From Planococcus kocurii (lineage in GTDB: Bacteria; Bacillota; Bacilli; Bacillales_A; Planococcaceae): a stretch of DNA of 64,000 nt. The position numbers and the translations under genes were made by a program. The notes under the pieces were generated by a model. It searched no databases and had not been told where the DNA came from. It was given only the letters and a program-made list of their open reading frames with translations. Of the stretch, positions 56,182-64,000 are shown in pieces. The stretch lies in the NCBI RefSeq assembly GCF_001465835.2, contig NZ_CP013661.2:1790501-1854500 (forward strand). Reading direction: 5' to 3'. Each line of letters opens with the position of its first letter. The first letter of the stretch is position 1.

Positions 56182-56870
56182 TGCCCAGTCTCCTTTAGTC
56201 GAAAGTCTCTGGGTGATAATCCAGTTTCTTTTCGGAACATTTGGCTAAAGTAATGCTGGCTATTAAATCCACATTTTTCGGAAACTTCTCCGATGCTGGC
56301 TTCTGGTCGATCAATTAACATTTTTTTAGCCATCATTAAGCGGTAATTATTTACGTATTCAGAAAAACCAACGCCCACTTCTTCTTGAAATTTCCGGCTT
56401 AAGTAAGCAGGATTGATGTGGATTTTGGTTGCCAAAAAATGCAGTGTCATTTTTTCTTCGTAATTTTGATGAATTAATTTGATTGATTGTTGGATTTGAT
56501 GCGAGTAATGGGTGAGTCGTGAGTAATTATTTAATACTTTTACTAAATCTTCTTCGATTACGGGCTTTGTAATGTAATCGACAACTCCTAGTCGCAGTGC
56601 GGTATGAGCATATTCAAAGCTTTGATAAGCTGTTACCATGACGATATCTGCATCGGAAACAGCTTGCATTTCTTTGGCCAATTCAAGTCCGGTTTTGCCG
56701 GGTAATTGAATATCCAAAAATGCTAAAAAAATATCGGAGTGATTGACTATTTTCATTGCTTGAGAAGCATCTTGAGCTTTGTATATATCCCACATCGGAA
56801 AATTTTTGTTGATCAAATACTCCATTTGTTCTAGTTCGAGTGGTTCGTCATCGACAAGCAGGATGTTCAT
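56178..56870 (-). CDS. YesN/AraC-type response regulator
   Basis: 230 residues from ATG 56870, with GGAGTGAAG upstream. Receiver domain 1-115 with acidic pocket D7-D8, phosphorylated D53 (LDIQLPGKTG) and K in YITKPV. AraC-type double helix-turn-helix 130-228: LHFLATKIHINPAYLSRKFQEE and IGEVSEKCGFNSQHYFSQMFRKETGLSPRDFR, in parts. It binds DNA after phosphorylation by the adjacent kinase and probably controls the carriers and the ABC system. Eight bases separate it from the kinase gene. Confidence 0.92.
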   Translation of the reverse strand: MNILLVDDEPLELEQMEYLINKNFPMWDIYKAQDASQAMKIVNHSDIFLAFLDIQLPGKTGLELAKEMQAVSDADIVMVTAYQSFEYAHTALRLGVVDYITKPVIEEDLVKVLNNYSRLTHYSHQIQQSIKLIHQNYEEKMTLHFLATKIHINPAYLSRKFQEEVGVGFSEYVNNYRLMMAKKMLIDRPEASIGEVSEKCGFNSQHYFSQMFRKETGLSPRDFRLKETGH

Positions 56871-56878
56871 CAGTAGCT

Positions 56879-57634
56879 TCACTCCTTTAAATCTAATTGA
56901 TAAACGAGCGGAAATAGTACTTGTACAGTTGTCCAATCTTCTGAATGTGTTATATCAACAGATGTTTCATCATCTGGAAACAACAAATTCAATCTTTTGG
57001 AAATATTAGCAAGTCCAGTTCCAGCATCGGCTGAACTTTGCTGTTCTTCGTTTGGCAGACTGTTAGCAACAAGAATGCAAAGCATAGATTCTTGCTTTGA
57101 GATGACTATGTGAAGTTCAGCTTTTCCGGCTTTTTTCTCGAAAGAATGCTTAAAGGCATTTTCAACGAGTGTTTGAATTAAAAAGGGTAAGGTAATCGCT
57201 TTTTGAACAACTGGCTCACTATCAATTTGATAATCAAGCCGTTCTCGAAAGCGAATTTTTTGGATATCTAAATAAGAAACGACGTACGATAATTCGTCTT
57301 CAATCGTAATAAATGTCGTGTTTGTTTTGTATTTATGCTTTAAAAGCTTGGAGAATGTCTCGATTGAATAAATCAATTCTTCTTTTCGTTCAAGTCGAGC
57401 CAAACTCAAAATAGAATTCATCGTATTGAAAAAGAAATGAGGCTGTATTTCTTGATTTAGCTGATTGTAGAGAGCTTTTTGTAATTCACTCTCTAATACA
57501 ATTTCATTTTTTTCTTTTTCAATCAAATCAATCCGTTTTTCAAAGACAAACAAAAATAATAATGTGAAGGCACCGATGAGCGGAGCCAGTACACACATCA
57601 TAATATAAAAAGAAAAAGCTTCGATCGTCAGCAT
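56879..57634 (-). CDS. LytS/YesM-type sensor histidine kinase
   Basis: 251 residues from ATG 57634 (AAGGAG upstream, spacing rather long); an upstream ATG at 57688 has no ribosome site. One membrane span about residues 7-30, then the His_kinase domain with QEIQPHFFFNTMNSILSLARL holding the phosphorylated histidine and the ATP site LPFLIQTLVENAFKHSF...GTGLANISKRL. There is no extracellular sensor domain, so it may sense through the membrane segment or a partner such as the following carrier. Confidence 0.88.
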   Translation of the reverse strand: MLTIEAFSFYIMMCVLAPLIGAFTLLFLFVFEKRIDLIEKEKNEIVLESELQKALYNQLNQEIQPHFFFNTMNSILSLARLERKEELIYSIETFSKLLKHKYKTNTTFITIEDELSYVVSYLDIQKIRFRERLDYQIDSEPVVQKAITLPFLIQTLVENAFKHSFEKKAGKAELHIVISKQESMLCILVANSLPNEEQQSSADAGTGLANISKRLNLLFPDDETSVDITHSEDWTTVQVLFPLVYQLDLKE

Positions 57635-57783
57635 CGCATGCACTGCTCCTTGCTTAACTGAATGTGAGGAAGAATGAAAGTAGAGCATTCTGTTTTGGAG
57701 GGCTATTACCTAAACCTACTCCAATATTCAGAAATGCTCAATAGTTATATCACATTATTTTGTTCATACGGTAAAGAACTTTT

Positions 57784-58779
57784 TCATCCCAATAGTTCTT
57801 CTGCGTAATGACAGCTGACAAAATGGTTTGGGCGAAGTTCTTGTAAAGCCGGTTCTTCTGTTTTGCACCGATCTGTAGCAAATGGACAGCGCGTGTGGAA
57901 GCGGCAGCCAGTTGGTGGATTAATAGGAGATGGTACATCCCCTTTCAGTAAAATCCGCTCATTTTTGACAGATGGATTGGGTACAGGAATTGAAGACAAC
58001 AGAGCTTTCGTATAAGGGTGCAATGGAACGTCAAACAAATCTTTTTTATCTGAAATTTCGACAATTTTTCCTAAATACATAACCATTACGCGATCAGAGA
58101 TGTAGCGTACAACACTTAAATCATGAGAGATAAAGAGGTAAGTCAACTTGAATTGCTTTTGTAATTTTTTTAATAAATTTAAAATCTGAGCCTGAATGGA
58201 AACATCAAGTGCCGATACAGCTTCGTCGCAAATGATTAGTTTCGGATCTACTGCAAGCGCGCGCGCAATGCCGATTCGTTGGCGCTGCCCACCGCTAAAT
58301 TCATGAGGATAGCGGTCTAACGCTTCTGCGGGTAAGCCAACTAGCGTTAATAACTCAATCATTCGATCGTGTTGCAGGGGCTTAGTAACGGATTTTTGAA
58401 TAGTCATCGCTTCCCGAAGAATTTGTTTGACCGTTTGCCGCGGATTTAGCGAAGCAAAAGGATCTTGGAAAATGACTTGCAAGTCGCCGCGCAGTTCACG
58501 CATTTCTTGTTTAGATAAATCCACGATATTTTTTCCTGCATAAAGCACTTTGCCGTCTGTCGGTTCATCGAGTCTTAAAATCGCACGACCCGTCGTCGAT
58601 TTTCCACAACCAGATTCCCCTACAATGCTCAGCGTTTCGCCTTCGTTTACGACAAAAGAAATACCATCAACTGCTTTAACATATGCCTTCGGCTGAAAGA
58701 TCGAGTCTTTTTTTACAGAAAAGTATTGCTTCAGATTTGAAACTTCCAATAAAACTTTTTTCTCTTCAACTGTCTGCAT
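57784..58779 (-). CDS. Oligopeptide-type ABC transporter ATPase OppF/DppF
   Basis: 331 residues. Walker [13 protein letters not shown]-loop VIFQDPFASLNPRQ, signature HEFSGGQRQRIGIARAL, Walker B LIICDEAVSALD, and the C-terminal oligopeptide extension with CRFHTRCPFATDRCKTEEP, which may bind an iron-sulfur cluster as in other DppF proteins. Its ATG shares one base with the oppD stop (TAATG). Cytoplasmic motor of the importer together with OppD. Confidence 0.93.
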   Translation of the reverse strand: MQTVEEKKVLLEVSNLKQYFSVKKDSIFQPKAYVKAVDGISFVVNEGETLSIVGESGCGKSTTGRAILRLDEPTDGKVLYAGKNIVDLSKQEMRELRGDLQVIFQDPFASLNPRQTVKQILREAMTIQKSVTKPLQHDRMIELLTLVGLPAEALDRYPHEFSGGQRQRIGIARALAVDPKLIICDEAVSALDVSIQAQILNLLKKLQKQFKLTYLFISHDLSVVRYISDRVMVMYLGKIVEISDKKDLFDVPLHPYTKALLSSIPVPNPSVKNERILLKGDVPSPINPPTGCRFHTRCPFATDRCKTEEPALQELRPNHFVSCHYAEELLG

Positions 58780-59795
58780 TAGCTGAATACCTCCTCTTGT
58801 CGTTTTTCACCTGTCCATTCGTTTGAGTACATCCAGCAGCGAACTTTCGAACCATCTTGGTGTTCAAGAAGTTCAGGTTGTTTCTGGTGGCACATGGCTT
58901 CCGCAAACGGACAACGGGATGCGAAGCGACATCCTTCAGGCATGCTGTAAGAACTTGGTACGCTGCCTTCAATTGTATACAGTTCTTCTTTATCTTCATC
59001 AATTTTTGGGAGAGATGCTAAAAGTCCTCGTGTGTAAGGATGCTTAGGTTCATCAAAAAGATTTTGCGTAGCTGCATATTCTACGATATTCCCTGCATAC
59101 ATGACTGCGACTTTATTGCATGTCTCTGCGACTACACCCAGGTCGTGAGTAATCATGATGACGCCCATTCCTAGTTTTGCCTGTAAATCTTTGATCAGCT
59201 CCAAAATTTGTGCTTGAATCGTTACGTCTAAAGCCGTTGTGGGTTCATCTGCAATCAGTACTTCGGGATTACAAGAAAGTGCCATGGCGATCATGACACG
59301 CTGTCGCATTCCACCACTTAATTGAAAAGGCTCTTGCTTAGCTCTTTTTTCCGGAGAAGGAATGCCGACTAATTTCAGCATATCAATGGCTTTCGCACGG
59401 GCTTCTTTTTTGTTCATTTTCTGGTGGAGCCGAATAGCCTCTGCAATCTGCTCGCCGACAGGAATAACAGGATTCAAGGAAGTCATTGGCTCTTGGAAAA
59501 TCATTGAGATTTCATTGCCACGAATTTTACGCATTTCACTGTCAGAAAGCGTGACTAAGTCTCTACCTTTAAACAAGACTTGACCGCCTTCAATTTTCCC
59601 TGGTGGTGTTGGGATCAGCCGAAGAATCGATAGAGACGTAATGCTTTTGCCGCAACCAGACTCACCTACAATGCCCAAGGTTTCTCCTTTTTTGAGTGAA
59701 AAGTCAATGCCATCAACGGCTTTACTAATGCCGCGCTTTGTATGGAAATAAGTTTTTAAATTTTTAACTTCTAAAATAGTTTCACGTGGTTCCAT
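58779..59795 (-). CDS. Oligopeptide-type ABC transporter ATPase OppD/DppD
   Basis: 338 residues. Walker [13 protein letters not shown], signature [17 protein letters not shown], Walker [13 protein letters not shown], and the C-terminal [19 protein letters not shown] cysteine motif. Partner of OppF in the same operon. Start ATG lies after AGGCGG, 16 bp from the end of the permease gene upstream. Confidence 0.93.
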   Translation of the reverse strand: MEPRETILEVKNLKTYFHTKRGISKAVDGIDFSLKKGETLGIVGESGCGKSITSLSILRLIPTPPGKIEGGQVLFKGRDLVTLSDSEMRKIRGNEISMIFQEPMTSLNPVIPVGEQIAEAIRLHQKMNKKEARAKAIDMLKLVGIPSPEKRAKQEPFQLSGGMRQRVMIAMALSCNPEVLIADEPTTALDVTIQAQILELIKDLQAKLGMGVIMITHDLGVVAETCNKVAVMYAGNIVEYAATQNLFDEPKHPYTRGLLASLPKIDEDKEELYTIEGSVPSSYSMPEGCRFASRCPFAEAMCHQKQPELLEHQDGSKVRCWMYSNEWTGEKRQEEVFS

Positions 59796-59811
59796 TTGAA
59801 TGCACCGCCTT

Positions 59812-60732
59812 TTAGTTTAGTTCAATCCGTTTATTGAAGAATCTATACAAAACATCTACGAGTAAATTGACGGCTACGAAAACTAAGGAAGCAACCAATA
59901 CGCCACCTTGAACCATTGGCAAGTCGCGCATTCTGATTGAATCGACAATCATTCGTCCAAGGCCATTGATGGCAAAGATAGATTCAACGAGTACCGTTCC
60001 ACCCAGTAGCGCTCCGAACTGAAGACCGATAACTGTAATAACGGGGATCAAGGCATTGCGTAAGGCGTGTTTGTAAATAATGACGCGTTCTTTCACGCCT
60101 TTTGCTCGAGCAGTCCGAATATAATCTTGACGGATCACTTCAAGCATACTTGAGCGAGTCATTCGCGCAACGATAGCTGCACCACCTGCACCGAGTGTGA
60201 AAGCAGGCAAGACAATGTGCGCTAGACTATCCCAACCGGCAACCGGGAATAGTTGAAGCTTTACAGAAAATCCGTACATCAGCATCAAACCAAACCAAAA
60301 GCTCGGTAAAGAAATTCCTAAAAGGGCGATAACCATTACGACCGTATCGATAATGGAGTAAGGTTTTACTGCTGAAATGATGCCAGCAGCCATTCCAAGA
60401 ACAATCGTGATGATTGTACTAAAGATAGCCAATTCTAGTGTAATCGGTAGTCGCAACATGATTTCATCAAGTACTGGCTGATTGTTTTTTAAAGAAGTTC
60501 CCAGATCACCACGGAATATATTGGTGACATAGTCAATGTACTGGGCGTACAAGGGTTGGTTAAGACCAAGTTGCGTTCGAAGCGCTTCGATTGTTTCTTG
60601 TGTGGCACCTTCACCAGCTAATAGGACGGCTGGGTCACCGGGAACGAGCTGCATGATGATGAATACCACGATCGTCACTCCGAAGATGACGGGAATTGTT
60701 TGGAATAGACGTCTTAAAATGAACATGAGCAT
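59812..60732 (-). CDS. ABC transporter permease, DppB type
   Basis: 306 residues with six membrane spans. [24 protein letters not shown] begins the canonical DppB N-terminus and [11 protein letters not shown] follows; the EAA loop is [31 protein letters not shown] precedes ATG. Forms the heterodimeric channel with the next permease (transcribed just before it, 28-bp gap). Confidence 0.93.
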   Translation of the reverse strand: MLMFILRRLFQTIPVIFGVTIVVFIIMQLVPGDPAVLLAGEGATQETIEALRTQLGLNQPLYAQYIDYVTNIFRGDLGTSLKNNQPVLDEIMLRLPITLELAIFSTIITIVLGMAAGIISAVKPYSIIDTVVMVIALLGISLPSFWFGLMLMYGFSVKLQLFPVAGWDSLAHIVLPAFTLGAGGAAIVARMTRSSMLEVIRQDYIRTARAKGVKERVIIYKHALRNALIPVITVIGLQFGALLGGTVLVESIFAINGLGRMIVDSIRMRDLPMVQGGVLVASLVFVAVNLLVDVLYRFFNKRIELN

Positions 60733-60760
60733 GGAAAGGACCTCCTCTATGTGAGTAGTA

Positions 60761-61663
60761 TTATTTTTTCATACGTGGATCGAATGCATCACGTAAACCA
60801 TCGCCGAAGATGTTAAAGCCAAGAACCAGAAATGCGATAGCAAGACCTGGGAAGATGGCGATGTATGGAGCGGTGAAAAGAAAATCTCGTCCGCTACTGA
60901 GCATCGTTCCCCATTCTGAAGAAGGTGGCTGAGCGCCTAATCCTAAGAAAGATAAACCAGCAGCTGATAAAATCGCTGTTGCTACGCGTAATGTTCCTTG
61001 AACAATAATCGGTGACAAGATGTTAGGAAGAATGTGCTTGAAAATAATCGTGCCGTCTCTTGCTCCAAGTGAACGAATCGCGTCAATGTATTCCAGTTGT
61101 TTTACTTCTAATGTAGAACCTCTTACTATTCGTGCAAACAGAGGAACTGAAAAGGCTCCAACTGCAATGGTTACGTTGATTAGGCTTGGCCCTAATGCAC
61201 TGACGATTGCAAGTGCTAGTAGAATTCCCGGGAAAGCCAAGAGGACGTCCATACAACGCATAATGATCGTATCCAACCATTTTCCGTAATAACCAGCGAT
61301 TAATCCGAGCGTGATACCAAAAAATCCGCCAAAGGCAACAGCAGCAAAACCTACTCCCATCGACAACCTAGATCCGTAAAGAATCCGGCTTAGAATATCT
61401 CTTCCTTTATCGTCTGTCCCCATCCAATGCTCCATTGATGGGGGGATTAGTTTATTGTCCAAATTGATTTCGTGTGGATGGTAGGGAGCTAAAACAGGTG
61501 CGAAAATGGCAATGAAGATATAGAAGAGGATAATGAGGCCTCCTACGACTGCAGCTTTGTTTTCCATAAAGACAGAAAAGAAACTGCCAAATACGGATTG
61601 CCTCGGGTGATCGATTGTTTGCGTAACTAGTAACGGTTTTTCTTTGTCCATTTCAATTTTCAT
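60761..61663 (-). CDS. ABC transporter permease, DppC type
   Basis: 300 residues, six spans. HEINLDNKLIPPSMEHWMGTDDKGRDILSRILYGSRLSMGVG (in parts) is the DppC hallmark; the EAA loop is DAIRSLGARDGTIIFKHILPNIL. First gene of the operon, behind CGGAGGGATAGT, and divergent from binding protein copy 2. The order C-B-D-F plus the divergent binding protein makes a complete importer. Confidence 0.93.
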   Translation of the reverse strand: MKIEMDKEKPLLVTQTIDHPRQSVFGSFFSVFMENKAAVVGGLIILFYIFIAIFAPVLAPYHPHEINLDNKLIPPSMEHWMGTDDKGRDILSRILYGSRLSMGVGFAAVAFGGFFGITLGLIAGYYGKWLDTIIMRCMDVLLAFPGILLALAIVSALGPSLINVTIAVGAFSVPLFARIVRGSTLEVKQLEYIDAIRSLGARDGTIIFKHILPNILSPIIVQGTLRVATAILSAAGLSFLGLGAQPPSSEWGTMLSSGRDFLFTAPYIAIFPGLAIAFLVLGFNIFGDGLRDAFDPRMKK

Positions 61664-61923
61664 ACTATCCCTCCGAAACTGATTATTTTTAAAAGAAAGC
61701 TTCTGCTTCTTACCGAAAAGTAGCAGGCGATTTATTTCAAATTATCAGAATCTCACTGAAAGTAAATGGAATTGTCACTAGTAGTCGAAATAGTTAAATT
61801 ATTTGTAGATAAAATGTAAAAAATCTTCGGACTATTCTCTTATCATTAAGAATGAGCTTGAGGTAAACAGTTACTGCTCATCGGTAAAGGCAACAAAATC
61901 AAAAGGAGAAAGAGGGAGACTTT
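61664..61923. promoter_or_regulatory. Divergent promoter region of the ABC importer
   Basis: 260 bp between the permease gene and binding protein copy 2. It must carry both promoters and probably the binding site of the AraC-type regulator. No clear repeat was found; the left part (61735-61830) is AT-rich. Confidence 0.45.
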
Positions 61924-63495
61924 ATGAAGAGAAACAATTTTAAGCACGTTGTACTAGGCTCTATGTTAGTGTTTGTTCTATTGCTACTGGCAGCATGTTC
62001 GACCAGTTCTTCACAATCAACGGAAAAAGCAGCATCAGCCGATGGGAACTCAACAGGAGGCACTTTGAATATCGTTCGACTTTCAGATGCCACTAACTTA
62101 GATCCACATTTCATCACGGATATCCCATCCGCGAATATCAACTACCAGAAAGTATATGAAAACTTAGTAAAGCCAGATGAAGATTTCGTACTTCAGCCAT
62201 CACTTGCTAAAGAATGGACAGTGATTGATGATAAGACATGGGAATTCAAATTGAATGAAGGAATAACGTTCCACGACGGAGCTACATTTGATGCAGAAGC
62301 GGTTAAAGCTACATTCGACCGTCTGTTAGACCCAGCAACAGGTTCGCCACAACGCGAGAAATTTTCAATGATTAAAGAAGTGAAAGTAGTAGATCCAACT
62401 ACTGTGCAATTTCTTTTAGACTACCCATATGCACCACTGCTATCTATCTTAGCTAGTCAAGAAGGCAGTATCCTAAGTCCGAAAGCATTAGCGGAAGATC
62501 CAGAGTCTTTGAGAGATAAGCCAGTTGGAACTGGACCATTTGTTTTTGAAGAGTGGAAAAGCGGTCAAGAAATTTCATTAACTAGAAACGAAGAATACTG
62601 GGGTGAAAAAGCAAGCATTGATCGCGTCGTCTTCAAAGTTGTACCAGAAGATGCAACAAGACTTGCAATGATTGAAACCGGAGAAGCACACATTAATGAC
62701 CAAGTTCCAGTCACTGAAATCGAACGAATTGAAGCTTCAAGTACGATGGGTCTTACACGTACAGAAGGACTTGCAGTAGAATTTCTAGGATTTAATACAC
62801 AAAAAGCACCGTTGAATGATGTACGTGTCCGTAAAGCAATCAGTCATGCTATCGAACGCGAATCGATTATCTCAGGTGTTTATAACAATGTAGGAACTTT
62901 GGCAAACTCGGCGATGAGCCCGAAAGTTTTTGGCCATAGTAAAAATACCAAACCTGCAGAATACGATTTAAACGAAGCGAAGAAATTACTGAAAGAAGCT
63001 GGAGCAGAGAACTTGAAAATTTCATTGCTGACAAGCGACAGAAAAGAACGGATCAATATGGCAGAAGTTATTCAGTCTCAATTAAAAGGAATTGGCATCG
63101 AAGTAGAAATTCAAGTAGTGGAATACGGAACGTTTATTGAAATGACAAACGCTGGAGAGCAACAGATGTATATTAGTGGTTGGGGTAATGCGACAGGTGA
63201 TGGCGATTACAATCAGTACAACCTGTTCCATACGGCGTCACAAGGACCTGCTGGTAACTCTTTCTACTACAGCAATCCAGAAGTAGACAAATTGATTGAA
63301 GCAGCACGTGAAGAAACAGACGACAACAAGCGATTGGAAATTTATGAAGAACTGGCACAAATGGAGCTTGACGATGCCGTATACGTACCCATTCGCAATT
63401 ACGAACATATGGCAGTACACAATGAAAAGGTCAGCGGCTACTGGTTGAATGCTGCAAACTATTTAATGATCGACAAAGTGAAAATTGCTGAATAA
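61924..63495 (+). CDS. Peptide/nickel-type ABC solute-binding lipoprotein (copy 2)
   Basis: 523 residues. Lipobox LLLAAC at the end of the signal peptide. SBP_bac_5 fold with LNIVRLSDATNLDPHF, ITFHDGATFDAEAVKATFDRLLD (parts) and GTGPFVFEEW. Very similar to the protein at 50489 throughout, including VEIQVVEYGTF against VTIEVMEYGTF and the ending block on N-Y-L. GGAGAAAGAGGGAG upstream. It is divergent from the permease-ATPase operon and is thus the natural partner of that importer. Confidence 0.95.
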   Translation: MKRNNFKHVVLGSMLVFVLLLLAACSTSSSQSTEKAASADGNSTGGTLNIVRLSDATNLDPHFITDIPSANINYQKVYENLVKPDEDFVLQPSLAKEWTVIDDKTWEFKLNEGITFHDGATFDAEAVKATFDRLLDPATGSPQREKFSMIKEVKVVDPTTVQFLLDYPYAPLLSILASQEGSILSPKALAEDPESLRDKPVGTGPFVFEEWKSGQEISLTRNEEYWGEKASIDRVVFKVVPEDATRLAMIETGEAHINDQVPVTEIERIEASSTMGLTRTEGLAVEFLGFNTQKAPLNDVRVRKAISHAIERESIISGVYNNVGTLANSAMSPKVFGHSKNTKPAEYDLNEAKKLLKEAGAENLKISLLTSDRKERINMAEVIQSQLKGIGIEVEIQVVEYGTFIEMTNAGEQQMYISGWGNATGDGDYNQYNLFHTASQGPAGNSFYYSNPEVDKLIEAAREETDDNKRLEIYEELAQMELDDAVYVPIRNYEHMAVHNEKVSGYWLNAANYLMIDKVKIAE

Positions 63496-63507
63496 TATTA
63501 AAAAAAT

Positions 63508-63547
63508 AAACAGAAAAAGCACTATGCCTAGTGCTCTTTCTGTTTTT
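63508..63547 (+). terminator. Terminator after binding protein copy 2
   Basis: AAACAGAAAAAGCACT and AGTGCTCTTTCTGTTTTT pair around ATGCCT. It lies only 17 bp before the next start, so it may attenuate read-through into the deaminase-like gene. Confidence 0.8.
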
Positions 63548-63563
63548 CAATGGAGGTACGAAC

Positions 63564-64000
63564 ATGAAAAATTACTGGTTAATGAACGTACGATTAGAAA
63601 AGGGCTTTAAAAGAGATGGCAATCGCATTACTGGAACTGAAACAGAAATCGTCCATTTAGAAATTGAAGAAGGCAAAATTAAGTCTATTTCTAAGGAATT
63701 ACCGAACAATTTGGTAGAAAAATACGATGCCGAACATCAACTTCTTCTGCCTTCTTTACGCGAAATGCATATTCATATCGACAAAACGTTTTACAGCGGA
63801 CCGTGGAAGGCGTGCACACCTATAACGAAAGGCATTTTCACGCGATTAGAAGAAGAAAAAGAGCTATTACCTAAACTGTTGCCAACTGCACAACAACGAG
63901 CAGAAAACATGATTGACATGCTGATTCGCAATGGTCATACGCATATTCGCACGCATTGCAACGTCGATCCGGTTATCGGATTGAAAAACCTTGAAGCAAC
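63564..64000 (+). CDS. Cytosine-deaminase-like amidohydrolase (copy 2), 5' part
   Basis: 145 codons to the window end; the gene continues outside. GGAGG stands before ATG. MKNYWLMNVRLEKGFKRDG parallels MYILKNVLLETGYVKENG of the protein at 52161; LLLPSLREMHIHIDKTFYSGPWKAC has the H-x-H metal motif and the LDKT-like segment; HIRTHCNVDPVIGLKNLEA matches AVRTHVDIYPEVGLENLSG. Same position after a binding protein as copy 1, so a duplicated module. Substrate unknown. Confidence 0.85.
   Translation, partial: MKNYWLMNVRLEKGFKRDGNRITGTETEIVHLEIEEGKIKSISKELPNNLVEKYDAEHQLLLPSLREMHIHIDKTFYSGPWKACTPITKGIFTRLEEEKELLPKLLPTAQQRAENMIDMLIRNGHTHIRTHCNVDPVIGLKNLEA

Overview
The window is chromosomal DNA of a low-GC Gram-positive bacterium, most likely Planococcaceae (Planococcus, Planomicrobium or a relative). 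The left edge carries the conserved origin-proximal Bacillales order walJ (yycJ) - htrA-type protease - CxxH mini-protein - rlmH, with a cluster of DnaA boxes around the last two genes. Promoters, Shine-Dalgarno sites and rho-independent terminators are typical of Firmicutes.

Region 1 (1-4121) is core chromosome: walJ end, htrA, a short-chain dehydrogenase, the CxxH gene, rlmH.

Region 2 (about 4104-29020) is the main discovery: a 24.9-kb cassette inserted at the 3' end of rlmH, the site used by staphylococcal SCC elements. Its right boundary at 29003-29020 is a diverged copy of the rlmH end that still encodes GEPYHK-stop with different codons. The cassette encodes a large serine recombinase and an XRE regulator next to the left end, a Rep-like protein, a small resolvase, RadC, a possible annealing protein, and an accessory load with a defence flavour: a type I restriction-modification system (hsdM, a frameshifted hsdS, hsdR), a YgjP-type metallopeptidase, a SEC-C protein, a PIN nuclease, a Schlafen/AlbA ATPase-like protein, a 67-bp tandem repeat array, a mini zinc-ribbon protein and a membrane GTPase. 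It also carries a secreted SLH-metallo-hydrolase-lamin tail protein with its DUF3006 partner. The recombinase reading frame runs across the left att site into antisense rlmH, so its C-terminus should differ between the integrated and the excised element.

Region 3 (29021-47160) is ordinary accessory chromosome: DUF1846 protein, formaldehyde dehydrogenase divergent from an HxlR regulator, a methyltransferase, an ankyrin lipoprotein, a dehydrogenase plus OFA-type transporter, MarR, nucleoside hydrolase, a nucleoside deaminase-like enzyme, DUF4317, catalase-peroxidase KatG, a GNAT/MerR divergent pair, a VOC protein and a frameshifted HxlR gene.

Region 4 (47400-64000) looks like one catabolic locus for a nitrogen compound, possibly an N-heterocycle: four amidohydrolase-superfamily enzymes, two paralogous peptide-type solute-binding lipoproteins, a complete Opp/Dpp-type ABC importer, an NCS1 and an SSS permease, and a YesM/YesN-like two-component system. 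A binding protein followed by a cytosine-deaminase-like enzyme occurs twice (50489-53375 and 61924-64000), which indicates duplication. The substrate cannot be read from the sequence. The last gene is cut by the window edge. I saw no rRNA, tRNA or CRISPR array.
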